Below the pieces are notes generated by a model, which saw only the letters and a program-made list of their open reading frames with translations, did not search any database and was not told the origin of the DNA. DNA of 64,000 bases, taken from assembly GCF_018861025.1 (NCBI RefSeq), contig NZ_JAHKQH010000040.1, positions 124,001-188,000 of the forward strand, in the 5' to 3' direction. The DNA comes from Psychrosphaera sp. B3R10. Lineage in GTDB: Bacteria > Pseudomonadota > Gammaproteobacteria > Enterobacterales > Alteromonadaceae. The first letter of the stretch is position 1, and the number at the start of each line of letters is the position of its first letter. Both the position numbers and the translations under genes were made by a program. Shown in pieces: positions 19,436 to 29,199 of this stretch.

Positions 19436-21325
19436 TTAAGCAAATCGGCGCAAAATGCCTTGTTTTTTAAGATAGACAAGGATCATCGAAATAGCTGCTG
19501 GTGTAATACCTGAAATACGTGATGCTTGACCAACAGTATCTGGTCTTGCTGCTTCAAGCTTGGCAATAACTTCATTTGATAAACCGCTTATGATCTTGTA
19601 ATTAAAATCACTAGGTATTGTCGCTTGTTCGTTTTTGTCTTTTTTGGCAATTTCTAACAATTGACGATCTATATAACCTTGGTATTTAATTTGAATTTCA
19701 ACTTGCTCAGCGGCTTGTTCGTTATCGCAACCCGGGCCAATACCATCGATTGCCATTAGATCTGTGTAGCGAATTTCAGGACGACGGAGCAGTTCTTCTA
19801 AACTTGCTTCTCTGCTCAACGGACCTTTTAACAGTTTATTAACGTCGTCTATTGATGCATGATCTTTATGAACCCAATTGCTTTTTAAACGTTGTTGTTC
19901 GATTGCAATTTTGTCCATTTTTTCATTAAATAATTTCCAACGGTGATCACAAACTAAACCAAGTTCACGACCTTTTTCTGTAAGGCGAATATCGGCATTG
20001 TCTTCACGGAGTAATAAACGATACTCGGCTCTTGATGTAAACATACGGTAAGGTTCTTTTGTCCCTAACGTTGCTAAATCATCAATTAATACGCCCATGT
20101 AGGCTTGATCTCTTGTTGGTGACCAGGCTTCTTTATCTTGTGCTTTAAGTGCGGCGTTTAAGCCAGCAACTAAACCTTGGGCACCGGCTTCTTCATAACC
20201 GGTTGTGCCATTAATTTGTCCAGCAAAGAATAAACCTTTAACAAATTTTGTTTCCAAAGATTGATTTAAATCTCGAGGATCAAAATAGTCATATTCGATT
20301 GCATAGCCTGGCCGTGTGATATGAGCGTTTTCAAAACCGGCAATTGAATGAACTAATTCAAGTTGAACATCAAATGGCAAACTGGTGGAGATCCCATTTG
20401 GATAAACTTCATGGGTTGTTAAGCCTTCTGGTTCAACAAAAATTTGATGTTTGTCTTTATCTGCAAAACGAACCACTTTGTCTTCAATAGAAGGACAATA
20501 ACGAGGACCAATTCCCTCAATTACGCCAGAATACATAGGTGATCGGTCTAATCCGCCACGAATAATTTCATGGGTTTTTTCGTTTGTGTAAGTAATAAAA
20601 CAAGGGATCTGAGTTGGATGAGATCCTTTTTCACTGATGTATGAAAAATATGGTGTAGGAAGATCACCAGGTTGTTTTGCCATTACTGAAAAATCAATTG
20701 AGCGCGCATCGATTCTAGGTGGAGTACCTGTTTTTAAACGGTCTACACGAAATGGCATTTCACGAAGACGATCTGCCAATGCAATTGAAGGTGGATCGCC
20801 AGCTCGGCCACCAGAATGATTTTCTAATCCAATGTGGATCTTACCGCCTAAAAATGTTCCGACCGTTAGAACGACCGATTTTGCTTTAAACTTAAGGCCC
20901 ATCTGGGTAACAACACCGACTACGGTTTCGTTTTCAATGATTAGATCATCACAAGATTGTTGGAAGATCTTTAAATTAGGCTGATTTTCTAGTGTGGTAC
21001 GAATAAAGTTTCGATAAAGAATTCGATCGGCTTGAGCCCTTGTTGCTCGCACGGCTGGGCCTTTAGAACTATTTAATGTTCTAAATTGAATGCCACCAGC
21101 ATCTGCTGCAAGTGCCATGATCCCGCCAAGAGCATCGATCTCTTTTACCAAATGGCCTTTGCCAATTCCGCCAATCGCAGGATTACAAGACATTTGGCCA
21201 AGTGTTTCAATGTTGTGAGTAAGCAATAGGGTTTGTTGCCCCATTCGTGCAGCAGCAAGGGCTGCTTCGGTGCCTGCGTGGCCACCGCCGATAACGATAA
21301 CATCAAAATGTTCAGCAAAGATCAT
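19436..21325 (-). CDS. mnmG: tRNA uridine-34 5-carboxymethylaminomethyl synthase subunit MnmG
   Basis: A 629-residue FAD enzyme that works with MnmE to modify the wobble uridine of several tRNAs. The FAD-binding N-terminus [19 protein letters not shown] is followed by [16 protein letters not shown], and the two family cysteine regions ([20 protein letters not shown]) are present. The C-terminal helical domain contacts MnmE. Its length equals E. coli MnmG. It starts at the left edge of the proposed oriC and reads away from it, the classical arrangement. Confidence 0.98.
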   Translation of the reverse strand: MIFAEHFDVIVIGGGHAGTEAALAAARMGQQTLLLTHNIETLGQMSCNPAIGGIGKGHLVKEIDALGGIMALAADAGGIQFRTLNSSKGPAVRATRAQADRILYRNFIRTTLENQPNLKIFQQSCDDLIIENETVVGVVTQMGLKFKAKSVVLTVGTFLGGKIHIGLENHSGGRAGDPPSIALADRLREMPFRVDRLKTGTPPRIDARSIDFSVMAKQPGDLPTPYFSYISEKGSHPTQIPCFITYTNEKTHEIIRGGLDRSPMYSGVIEGIGPRYCPSIEDKVVRFADKDKHQIFVEPEGLTTHEVYPNGISTSLPFDVQLELVHSIAGFENAHITRPGYAIEYDYFDPRDLNQSLETKFVKGLFFAGQINGTTGYEEAGAQGLVAGLNAALKAQDKEAWSPTRDQAYMGVLIDDLATLGTKEPYRMFTSRAEYRLLLREDNADIRLTEKGRELGLVCDHRWKLFNEKMDKIAIEQQRLKSNWVHKDHASIDDVNKLLKGPLSREASLEELLRRPEIRYTDLMAIDGIGPGCDNEQAAEQVEIQIKYQGYIDRQLLEIAKKDKNEQATIPSDFNYKIISGLSNEVIAKLEAARPDTVGQASRISGITPAAISMILVYLKKQGILRRFA

Positions 21326-21350
21326 TAATACCTCAAATTCTTTAAATCGG

Positions 21351-21875
21351 GATCTTTTAAAAAGGGCGCATATTCTATCTTGCTTTTGCTGAGATTCAAA
21401 TGGTTATTTTTTGGTCTGAAAGTGTCCAGTGATCTCATTTTCAGATCTCTTAATTATATTAAGATCTTTAAATAGATCTTTTATTATTACTACTATTAGC
21501 ATTTGATTTTGTGTGCATAAGTGGTTTTTATTGTTATTTCATAGGATCTTAAAAGGATCCTAAACTGTGATCTAATGAGGATCTTATTCGGTATAACTTG
21601 GGTATAAACAGCCCTGTTATCCACAGGCACTGAAGTCGAAAAAGTTATATTCTGGATATCTCCAGTTAGATCATACGATCTTAACGATCTTATACACAAC
21701 CTCTTCTAAGTATGAATGATACTGTGTGTATTATGTGTATATGTTGGGTACTTCATGTGATCGGGTTATTTAGTGAGGTGTTTTGGTGATCGATTGTGGG
21801 TAAAAATTATTTTTGTTTGATCAAAAAAAAAGATCCAATTTAGCGAATAAATTGAGATCTTTTTATGGATGATCG
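21351..21875. other. oriC: chromosomal replication origin (oriC)
   Basis: The gap between mnmG and mioC, the place of oriC in E. coli. I counted 18 GATC sites in about 520 bases. DnaA-box matches: TTATGCACA on the minus strand at 21512-21520, perfect TTATCCACA at 21617-21625, TTATACACA at 21690-21698 and TTACCCACA on the minus strand at 21795-21803. GATCT-headed 13-mer-like repeats lie on the mnmG side (21444-21490). The order (mnmG, AT-rich 13-mers, DnaA boxes, mioC) is the same as in E. coli. No intact gene is present. Confidence 0.93.
21431..21490. other. DNA unwinding element of oriC (13-mer-like repeats)
   Basis: Four GATCT-initiated repeats start at 21431, 21444, 21463 and 21475 (for example GATCTCTTAATTA and GATCTTTTATTAT), all very AT-rich. 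They resemble the L, M and R 13-mers of E. coli, where the duplex opens first. They flank the DnaA boxes on the mnmG side. Confidence 0.75.
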
Positions 21876-21898
21876 TATTTTGTGGAGTTTTTAACAGC

Positions 21899-22336
21899 TT
21901 AATTTAGTAAATCGAGTTTTGATTTTAGCCAAGGAATGATCAGATCTTCTGGTAATTCTTCGTCCATAGCGTCAACTGTGAAGGTTTCTGTGAGTTTATT
22001 TGCACCTAGTTTTAACAGTATTGATTCTATTTGATAGGCTGCTTTACAATAAGTGTCATAGCTACTATCACCTAGACCTATAACGATAAAACTGACATTA
22101 AATAAATCTGGTTTGGTGTTTTCTAACCAGGTTAAAAATGGTTTTAGATTATTTGGAATTTCACCAGCCCCATGGGTAGAGGTACAAAATATCCATAACT
22201 GTTTGGTGTCTGAACTGTCATATTCAGGCTCTAAAGTGACCTCTACGGGCAAATTATATTGTTCTAGTAGGGCACTTATATCATCCCCTACAAATTCAGC
22301 TGTACCGGTTTCTGTGCCTATTATTAGTTGTCGCAT
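21899..22336 (-). CDS. mioC: flavodoxin-like protein MioC
   Basis: A 145-residue FMN-binding flavodoxin. The phosphate loop is IGTETGTAEFVGDDI near the N-terminus; CTSTHGAGEIPNN and VIGLGDSSYDTYCKA form the flavin loops. In E. coli MioC supports biotin synthase in vitro, and its transcription runs into oriC. Here too the gene reads towards oriC. Only 8 bases separate it from the upstream REC-EAL gene, so it has no room for its own upstream promoter outside that coding region. Confidence 0.93.
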   Translation of the reverse strand: MRQLIIGTETGTAEFVGDDISALLEQYNLPVEVTLEPEYDSSDTKQLWIFCTSTHGAGEIPNNLKPFLTWLENTKPDLFNVSFIVIGLGDSSYDTYCKAAYQIESILLKLGANKLTETFTVDAMDEELPEDLIIPWLKSKLDLLN

Positions 22337-22344
22337 TGTGTTTC

Positions 22345-24033
22345 CTAGTTAAATATTTTTTCAATTTCTACTGGCGGCATTGGTTTATAGAAATAATATC
22401 CTTGGATTTGATCACATGAAAATTGTTTAAGTATTTCGACTTGCTGCACATGCTCTACACCTTCGACAATAGATTTCATACCAAGAGAATTTGCTATGGA
22501 AAGAATGTGGCTCATTAATTTTTGTCGTTTATTTTCTGTATGCAAATCATCAACAAAGACTTTGTCTACTTTTAGTATATCTACTGGAAATTCAATTAGA
22601 TAACCCAAGGAGCTGTATCCTGTACCAAAGTCATCAAGCGCGATTTTTATTCCCATCGACTTTAAAATAGAGACTATTTTCTTAACTGCATTTGCATCAT
22701 CCACCATGGCACTTTCTGTCATTTCGAGTTTTAAGTATTTTGAGGGGATGTTGTATTTTCTTAATGCGCTGTCTACTTCTTTTATTAGTGAAGGATTAAC
22801 CCAATGTTTAGCTGATATATTAACGCCGACAGAAAACTCTTTGTCAGGCCCATATTTTGTAATCCATTTGGAAATTTGATTACACGTTTCATCAATTACG
22901 AACGAATCTATATCAAAAATTAGTCCTGTTTCTTCAGCCAATGGAATAAATTTGAAAGGTGTAATGAAGCTCCCATCGGGTTGGATCCAGCGGATCAGTG
23001 CTTCAAAAGTCTCTATTTCACTGGTAATCGTATTTACAATTGGTTGATAATATAAACACAATTCTCTGTTTCTTATCGCCTCTTTTAATTTGGGTTCTAG
23101 ATGAAATTTATTTAAATTAGATTGATGAAGTTCTGGGTCATAAAACGCAATACCAATGTCGTTGTCAAGAGCCGTTTGTGAAGCAAATGCGGCGTTAGCG
23201 ATTAGTGACTTAGGTTTTTTCTCACGTCCTTTGGTCATGCTAATACCAATGCCAAGGTTTCCTTTAAAGGTTTCCTTTTCTAGCGTAATTGCCTGATTTA
23301 AGGGACTGTATAATTTGTCTAGAGTTTCTATGTTTTCAACCAAATAAGCTAAATTTTTTGCTGTACTGCTAATCGCAATTACATCATCAGCTAATCGGCC
23401 AATAGTGATTTCAGGGTCTTTGCAGGTTTTAGCAACTCGAACCCCTTGGTGCTGGATATATTCCCTCGCTAAATCTGGACCTAGCGTTTGACTAATAAAA
23501 TTGAATAATGAAAAACGGATATAGACGACAACAAACGTTGTATCTAGGTTATTGCTCATTTCATTGTCTAAGGTGCCAGAGAACAATTCGAGTTTGGCAA
23601 AATCCGTATCTTTATCGAAGTCTTTATAATAGTTAGTTTCAATATTTACGAGCCGTCTTTTTCTAACTGCAGCCTTGAGCCTAGCGTTTAATAGTATTGG
23701 GTTGAATGGTTTTGGCAAAAAATCATCTGCGCCCATCTCAATCCCTTTTATGACATTTTGTATATCGTCTAATGCAGAGATCATTATGACCGAAATATTT
23801 GCCGTTTTAGGAGTTGATTTAATTTTTTCAAGGACTTCAAAGCCATCCATGCCTGGCATCATGACGTCTAACAGAACAATATCAAAAAGCTCGCTTTCCA
23901 ATAAGTCCAACGCAACAAAGCCGTCTTCAGCTTCGACAATATGTTTGTAATTAAGACGCGTTAATCTGCGCTTTAATGTATATCGATTATTTTCATTATC
24001 ATCTACTACTAATATTTTAGTCTCTGGTGTCAT
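22345..24033 (-). CDS. REC - degenerate GGDEF - EAL response regulator (c-di-GMP phosphodiesterase)
   Basis: A 562-residue cytoplasmic protein. Residues 1-125 are a receiver with Asp11/Asp12, phospho-acceptor Asp56 (LLDVMMPG) and Lys108. Residues about 150-300 have the shape of a GGDEF domain, but the active motif reads RLADDVIAI, so it should not make c-di-GMP. Residues about 310-560 are an EAL domain with FEALIRW, LEMTESAM, DDFGTGYSSLGYL and KVDKVF, the residues needed for hydrolysis. It should therefore break down c-di-GMP when phosphorylated. It lies 66 bases after the hybrid kinase and just before mioC. Confidence 0.93.
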   Translation of the reverse strand: MTPETKILVVDDNENNRYTLKRRLTRLNYKHIVEAEDGFVALDLLESELFDIVLLDVMMPGMDGFEVLEKIKSTPKTANISVIMISALDDIQNVIKGIEMGADDFLPKPFNPILLNARLKAAVRKRRLVNIETNYYKDFDKDTDFAKLELFSGTLDNEMSNNLDTTFVVVYIRFSLFNFISQTLGPDLAREYIQHQGVRVAKTCKDPEITIGRLADDVIAISSTAKNLAYLVENIETLDKLYSPLNQAITLEKETFKGNLGIGISMTKGREKKPKSLIANAAFASQTALDNDIGIAFYDPELHQSNLNKFHLEPKLKEAIRNRELCLYYQPIVNTITSEIETFEALIRWIQPDGSFITPFKFIPLAEETGLIFDIDSFVIDETCNQISKWITKYGPDKEFSVGVNISAKHWVNPSLIKEVDSALRKYNIPSKYLKLEMTESAMVDDANAVKKIVSILKSMGIKIALDDFGTGYSSLGYLIEFPVDILKVDKVFVDDLHTENKRQKLMSHILSIANSLGMKSIVEGVEHVQQVEILKQFSCDQIQGYYFYKPMPPVEIEKIFN

Positions 24034-24099
24034 TGTTCGTCCTTAGCGGTAGGTCTTTGCATTAATAAACATAGCTCTAATTATCTGCCTTTGGTCTCG

Positions 24100-26355
24100 T
24101 TAACTTAAATACTCTGAAAATATTAGACCTATGTTACTTTTATTAATGGGCTTTAATAAACAGTGCCTGACGCCTAGATTTAGATAAGTTTGTTTGTCTA
24201 GCTCTTCGCAGATTACAACAATTGGCACGTTATTCAATGTTTCATCTTTACTTAATGTTTGTATTATATTCATAGCTAGTTGCTTGTTAATTAAAGAATT
24301 GATGATAAACACACTTGGCTGTTTGGCAGACCTAAATTCAGCTATGTCGGTTTGAATTGCATAGGGCACGAGTTCGTTTGAATCACTTTGAAGGTGATAC
24401 TTCAATAACTCTATCATGTGTTGGTCGTCGTCAATTATCAGCAATAAATTGGTATCTGTTTGAGTTGAGTCGTCTTGGCTTTCGGTTTCTTCTAAGTTAT
24501 CTAACGTATTATTTGTGTTCTCAACAGTTAGTGGCATAGCAACTGGAATAGTGACATAAAAGTTTGTGCCGATATCAATTTCACTTTTGACTGTAATATT
24601 GCCACCCATTAAATTGGCTAGTTTTTGACTGATCGATAAACCAAGTCCAGTGCCTTCGTAGCGGCGGGTGGCTGATGAGTCTACCTGTTGAAAATCATTA
24701 AACAGTTTTGACAATTGGTTTTTGTCCATCCCAATTCCATTGTCACAGATGGCAAATTGAATATGAGCAATGCTGTCGATATCCAGTTTGTTCAACGTCA
24801 TTCGAATAGTACCGTTCTCGGTAAATTTACAGGCGTTGCTAATTAGGTTTAACAAGACCTGTCTAAGTTTAGTTACGTCAGTAAACAAATCGCCAATATT
24901 GGGTTCTATTTCAACAATTAATGTGTTGTCTTGTTTTAGTGCAAGTGCTTCACAGGAGCGTTTTACGTCATTTATAAAGTAGCCAATATCAAATACTTCA
25001 GGGTGCAATTCCATTTTACCCGCTTCAATTTTTGATAAGTCTAGAATATCGTTTATCAGAGCGAGTAAATGTTTACTGGAGCGCAATACTCGATCTAACG
25101 GTTCAATATAATTTTCATCATTAGTCTCATTAGCGTCTTCTGACATCATTTCTGTTATGCCAATAATTGCATTGAGTGGTGTACGTAGCTCGTGGCTCAT
25201 TTTAGCGAGGAAATCAGACTTTATTTGATTCGCTTGTATGGCTAATTTTTTAGCCTCTTCAGCTTCGTCACGGGCGTTTTCAGCGTCAATTTTTGCCTGG
25301 ATAATTTTAACTTCAGATTCAGACAAATTATTTTCAATTCTTCCTAAAAAGTACCAAAACGAGATGAATATAAAGCTCATGATGACACCAAAAGAAATTG
25401 ACGTGACTGTTAGTGAAACTTGGTAACTTCGTGTATCTGCACTTATATCTTTGAGCAACAGTACGCGCCCTAAGTAGTTTCCGTCGATATCATTAACTGG
25501 GAACAAAGCGAGATTAAATATTTTGTCGCCAAATCCAACTTGGTCTCGCATATATTTTAAATCCGGAGCATCGGTGGTCATAACGTCATCGAGCACATCG
25601 GCCAGCATTGGAAGATTGATATTGCCTTGAATCGGGGACATTAATACTAAATTCGTAAAATTATCCCAATGATTGATGATACCGAGTTGATTGTAGTGAC
25701 GACTTACTGCGTTTTTAGATATTTTAGCTTTGTCGGCAAAAAGGTATAAATTGGCTTTATTTAGTGCAGAGACGTCTTGCACCGTATCAATTAGTGGCTT
25801 TGTAACTTGTACATAGCCAATTTTTGTATTGTTGTAAAAAATGCCGACAATGGCATAAATGTTTAATTTGCCATCGAGATTTAAATTAATGCCGGTCGCT
25901 GAATCGGTTTCAGCGTAAAGTGTATCGTGATGCGGCGCCTGGTTATAGTAAGTGCTGCCAACGCCAAAATTAGCTAAAAGATCTCCGTTTACGGAATATA
26001 TTTGAATTTGTTCAATTAGCGCCTGGCTTGAATAGTTACGATGAAAAACCTTTATAGTATCTTGTAGCGCTTCTTCGTTATTTGATTGAATCGCTGAAAT
26101 TATTGGATTTCGAGAGGCTAATAATGTTGCAGAGCTGAGTAATTGATATCTTAAATCTTCACCCACTTGATATAGTTGGTCGTCTACCTGCTCAACTAAT
26201 TCGGCCAAATCTTGTTGCCTTTCTTTAGTAGACCAACTGCTTAAAATAAATGTAAATATTAACCATAATGCACTAAAAGCGATAGCAAGAGCGATAAGTA
26301 CCGGAAATCGCAATTTACCGCTGGCAATAATTTTGTCACCCAAATTTAAATGCAT
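24100..26355 (-). CDS. membrane hybrid histidine kinase with a pseudo-receiver
   Basis: A 751-residue sensor kinase. An N-terminal membrane helix (about residues 17-40), a roughly 280-residue periplasmic sensor domain and a second helix (about 320-345) lead into a coiled coil. The HisKA box is FLAKMSHELRTPLNAIIG with His388; the ATPase has NLISNACKFTENG, DNGIGMD and GTGLGLSI. A C-terminal receiver (about 640-751) keeps the acidic pocket (IIDDDQ) and the Lys (LLKPIN), but the phospho-acceptor position is Asn686 (FIINSL). The start ATG shares one base with the stop of the binding-protein gene (TGATG). The next gene, REC-EAL, is the probable phosphate target. Confidence 0.92.
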   Translation of the reverse strand: MHLNLGDKIIASGKLRFPVLIALAIAFSALWLIFTFILSSWSTKERQQDLAELVEQVDDQLYQVGEDLRYQLLSSATLLASRNPIISAIQSNNEEALQDTIKVFHRNYSSQALIEQIQIYSVNGDLLANFGVGSTYYNQAPHHDTLYAETDSATGINLNLDGKLNIYAIVGIFYNNTKIGYVQVTKPLIDTVQDVSALNKANLYLFADKAKISKNAVSRHYNQLGIINHWDNFTNLVLMSPIQGNINLPMLADVLDDVMTTDAPDLKYMRDQVGFGDKIFNLALFPVNDIDGNYLGRVLLLKDISADTRSYQVSLTVTSISFGVIMSFIFISFWYFLGRIENNLSESEVKIIQAKIDAENARDEAEEAKKLAIQANQIKSDFLAKMSHELRTPLNAIIGITEMMSEDANETNDENYIEPLDRVLRSSKHLLALINDILDLSKIEAGKMELHPEVFDIGYFINDVKRSCEALALKQDNTLIVEIEPNIGDLFTDVTKLRQVLLNLISNACKFTENGTIRMTLNKLDIDSIAHIQFAICDNGIGMDKNQLSKLFNDFQQVDSSATRRYEGTGLGLSISQKLANLMGGNITVKSEIDIGTNFYVTIPVAMPLTVENTNNTLDNLEETESQDDSTQTDTNLLLIIDDDQHMIELLKYHLQSDSNELVPYAIQTDIAEFRSAKQPSVFIINSLINKQLAMNIIQTLSKDETLNNVPIVVICEELDKQTYLNLGVRHCLLKPINKSNIGLIFSEYLS

Positions 26356-27587
26356 CAATTCTGATCCTTGTTGTCAATTTGGTTTGTAATTAGCTGTTGT
26401 TGATCTAATTTTGACAACCAGGTTTTTTTTATCAGAACACGATCTTTATACACGCTGATGGTTTTATCTAGGCCTATGTCATAACGTTTTAAATAGGAAA
26501 ATGAGTTAACAACGGTGGTTTTACTTATATTTGAATTTGGATCTTTTACCCAGCCAACCACCTGATCTATAAGCTGAAATGGCAAGGTGATGATCTCTAT
26601 AAAGGAATCAGTATGAACTTTGTTGACACTCTGAAACATCGAGTCGATGGCAATTTTAGCTAATAGATAGCCTTTTAAAGCTTGGTGAGAATAGGGCGCT
26701 TGTGGGCTGTAAGCTTTCATGTCTCGTATAAATTCTTCAATTAAAGGCAGGTTTCTGCGATGTAGCGGCACAGAACTTACAAATAATAGGTTGTGACTAT
26801 TGGTGTCACTGTATTTTTCCACCAAAAGCTTTTGCAATAGTGTTTTTTCCACAACTGGTAATATAAGCATTTGGCACTGGTTTTGTTGTTTGGTTAATTC
26901 AGCGAGGATATTCGCTGTGGTGTTAACGTTATTTGCAAAAACAATAGTGCAATTTTTTTGTGTTTTTGGGGCACGAATGCGTTGATTAGTTAGCTTTCTT
27001 ACTGATTTGAGCGAAATAGAACGAATCGCATCTTCTATGGCATTGAAGTCATAATCATTGTCTGCTGAGACATAAATCGTGTCGCTGTTTTTTAATGTTT
27101 TGTTAAGAGAACGAAACATTTCAGAGTAGGGTTGCGATAAAAAACCAATGTATCTGTGATCTTTGATGTTAAGGGGTTGTTGGTGATGGTTCGCAGATAA
27201 CAATAAGGTTTTATTATTGCCAGCCAGTCTAGCTAGATCAGCAACGTTTTCACTAATATCTGTAGTTAAAAGGGCCAACACATTTTTAGATGTTATTAAC
27301 CTTTTAGCATTGGAAAGTGCTCGGTTCGTTTGGCCAATATCATCCATTGCTAGCAGTTTTATCTGATATTTATTGAAACGCTTCGATTGATTTTCGGCAT
27401 GTATAAAGGCTTCAATTCCATTTTTGAAGTCGATACTAGATTGGGCATTTGGCCCGGACATGTTTAGAGTAATACCGATAGGTAATGTTTTTGCAAACAC
27501 ATTGGTTGAAATGAGGTTATTTGCCAATAGAGCAATAAGGCTCATAAAGAACATGTTTATGCATTTAGATCGAGTGATTAGCGCCAT
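26355..27587 (-). CDS. periplasmic binding protein (Leu/Ile/Val-type), probable sensor partner
   Basis: A 410-residue protein with an N-terminal signal peptide (MFFMSLIALLANNLISTNVFA) and the type 1 periplasmic-binding fold: LPIGITLNMSGPNAQSSIDF, IKLLAMDDIGQTNRALSNAK and a second lobe. This is the ligand-binding family of amino-acid ABC importers, but no permease or ATPase is near. Instead it is translationally coupled to the kinase (TGATG), so it most likely binds a small molecule and presents it to the kinase's periplasmic domain. The ligand cannot be read from sequence. Confidence 0.85.
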   Translation of the reverse strand: MALITRSKCINMFFMSLIALLANNLISTNVFAKTLPIGITLNMSGPNAQSSIDFKNGIEAFIHAENQSKRFNKYQIKLLAMDDIGQTNRALSNAKRLITSKNVLALLTTDISENVADLARLAGNNKTLLLSANHHQQPLNIKDHRYIGFLSQPYSEMFRSLNKTLKNSDTIYVSADNDYDFNAIEDAIRSISLKSVRKLTNQRIRAPKTQKNCTIVFANNVNTTANILAELTKQQNQCQMLILPVVEKTLLQKLLVEKYSDTNSHNLLFVSSVPLHRRNLPLIEEFIRDMKAYSPQAPYSHQALKGYLLAKIAIDSMFQSVNKVHTDSFIEIITLPFQLIDQVVGWVKDPNSNISKTTVVNSFSYLKRYDIGLDKTISVYKDRVLIKKTWLSKLDQQQLITNQIDNKDQN

Positions 27588-27732
27588 TCCTGCTTTTTAA
27601 CGTCCTGAATCCATTGATGAGTCTAATACTAGTTTAAATATAGAATATTCCTAGTAATGAATTAATACCATTACATATAGTCTCTGTTATCTCTAGCTTT
27701 AACTACTTCCCTGTAATTATTCAAGTTTAATG

Positions 27733-29106
27733 CTATTTACCAATACAGAACGAACTGAATATTCGACCAAGTAAATCGTCTGAACTAAATTCACCCGTAA
27801 TCTCATTTAGATGCTGTTGTGTCAGTCTGAGTTCTTCCGCGAGAATTTCGCCAGCAATGTACGAATCGAGTTGTTCTTTCCCCGTTAATAAATGGGATTC
27901 TGCTCTGTCTAAAGCGTCTAAATGACGACGCCTTGCCATAAATGTACCTTCCGTCGTACCATTAAATCCCATCGCTTTTTTAAGGTGAGTTTTTAACGCT
28001 TCAATTCCTTTTTGTTCGCGGGCTGAAATTGAGATGATAGGTAATGTTCCATCAATGGTAATTTCTCGCTGATCAGCGGCAAGCAAGTCGACTTTATTGC
28101 GAACAATAGTCACTGGCATAGATTCAGGAAGTTTGGCCATAAATTCTGGCCAAATATCTTCTGGCGTTACACTGTGATTTTCCGTTGCATCTACCATCAA
28201 CAGTACTTTATCGGCTTGTTCAATTTCTTGCCAAGCGCGTTCGATACCGATTTGTTCAACTTTATCAGGAGACTCTCTAAGACCTGCCGTATCGATTATG
28301 TGCAATGGCATGCCATCGATATGAATATGTTCTTTTAAAACGTCTCTGGTTGTTCCAGCGATGTCTGTAACGATTGCAGAGTCTTTGCCTGACAAGGCAT
28401 TTAACAGGGAAGACTTACCTGCGTTTGGTTTACCTGCAATAACAACTTTCATGCCTTCGCGCATTATAGCGCCCTGTTTGGCTTCGTTTTTTACCACAGC
28501 AAGTTCGGCTATTATTTTATCAAGATCGCCTGCAACTTTTCCGTCTGACAAAAAATCGATTTCTTCTTCCGGGAAATCTATCGCAGCTTCAACATATATG
28601 CGCAGATGGATTGTCTGTTCAACAAGGTCATGTATTTTTTTAGAGAACTCACCTTGGAGCGATTGCAAAGCAGATTTTGCGGCTTGTTCTGAGGTACTTT
28701 CTATAAGATCTGCAATGGCTTCTGCTTGGGTTAAATCAATCTTGTCATTTAAAAAAGCGCGTTCTGAAAACTCACCCGCTCTTGCCAGTCTAACGTTGTC
28801 TATTTGGCAAATTTGCTGGAGTAACATATCAAGAATGATTGGGCCGCCGTGTCCTTGGAGTTCAAGTACGTCTTCACCGGTAAATGAATTAGGGCCTTCG
28901 AAAAAAAGTGCAATACCTTGGTCAAGAATATCGCCACTTAGCGCTTTAAACGGCAAATAGTCCGCGTAGCGTGGCTTTGGACATTTTCCTAAAATGGCAA
29001 GAGCGACGTCTTTTACCAACGGCCCAGAAATACGAATAATACCGACACCACCTTTGCCTGGTGCGGTTGCTTGTGCGGCGATAGTTTCAGTCGTATTTAT
29101 TGTCAT
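27733..29106 (-). CDS. mnmE: tRNA modification GTPase MnmE
   Basis: A 457-residue potassium-activated GTPase, partner of MnmG in wobble-uridine modification. The N-terminal formyl-tetrahydrofolate domain begins [20 protein letters not shown]. The G domain has [17 protein letters not shown] and NKVD, and the protein ends with the catalytic FCIGK. The start at 29106, after GAGAG, matches the family; a longer frame would add seven residues. In this genome it is separated from mnmG by oriC and the signalling genes. Confidence 0.97.
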   Translation of the reverse strand: MTINTTETIAAQATAPGKGGVGIIRISGPLVKDVALAILGKCPKPRYADYLPFKALSGDILDQGIALFFEGPNSFTGEDVLELQGHGGPIILDMLLQQICQIDNVRLARAGEFSERAFLNDKIDLTQAEAIADLIESTSEQAAKSALQSLQGEFSKKIHDLVEQTIHLRIYVEAAIDFPEEEIDFLSDGKVAGDLDKIIAELAVVKNEAKQGAIMREGMKVVIAGKPNAGKSSLLNALSGKDSAIVTDIAGTTRDVLKEHIHIDGMPLHIIDTAGLRESPDKVEQIGIERAWQEIEQADKVLLMVDATENHSVTPEDIWPEFMAKLPESMPVTIVRNKVDLLAADQREITIDGTLPIISISAREQKGIEALKTHLKKAMGFNGTTEGTFMARRRHLDALDRAESHLLTGKEQLDSYIAGEILAEELRLTQQHLNEITGEFSSDDLLGRIFSSFCIGK

Positions 29107-29140
29107 AATATCTCTCATTTTGTACAAAGTGCGCTCATTA

Positions 29141-29167
29141 AAAAAGCGACTCGAGAGTCGCCTTTTA
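29141..29167 (-). terminator. terminator after yidC
   Basis: GCGACT (29146-29151) pairs with AGTCGC (29156-29161) around CGAG. On the minus strand the hairpin is followed by six T residues. A-rich and T-rich flanks on both sides make it look bidirectional. It suggests that mnmE has its own promoter. Confidence 0.75.
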
Positions 29168-29199
29168 ATTTTAAACCAATTTACATTAAGTTGTTATGG

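Noticed and set aside
21496-21699. 67-codon open frame on the minus strand inside the mnmG-mioC gap
   Set aside because: It overlaps three DnaA boxes and several GATC sites, has a protein-unlike composition and no ribosome site. The region is better explained as oriC.
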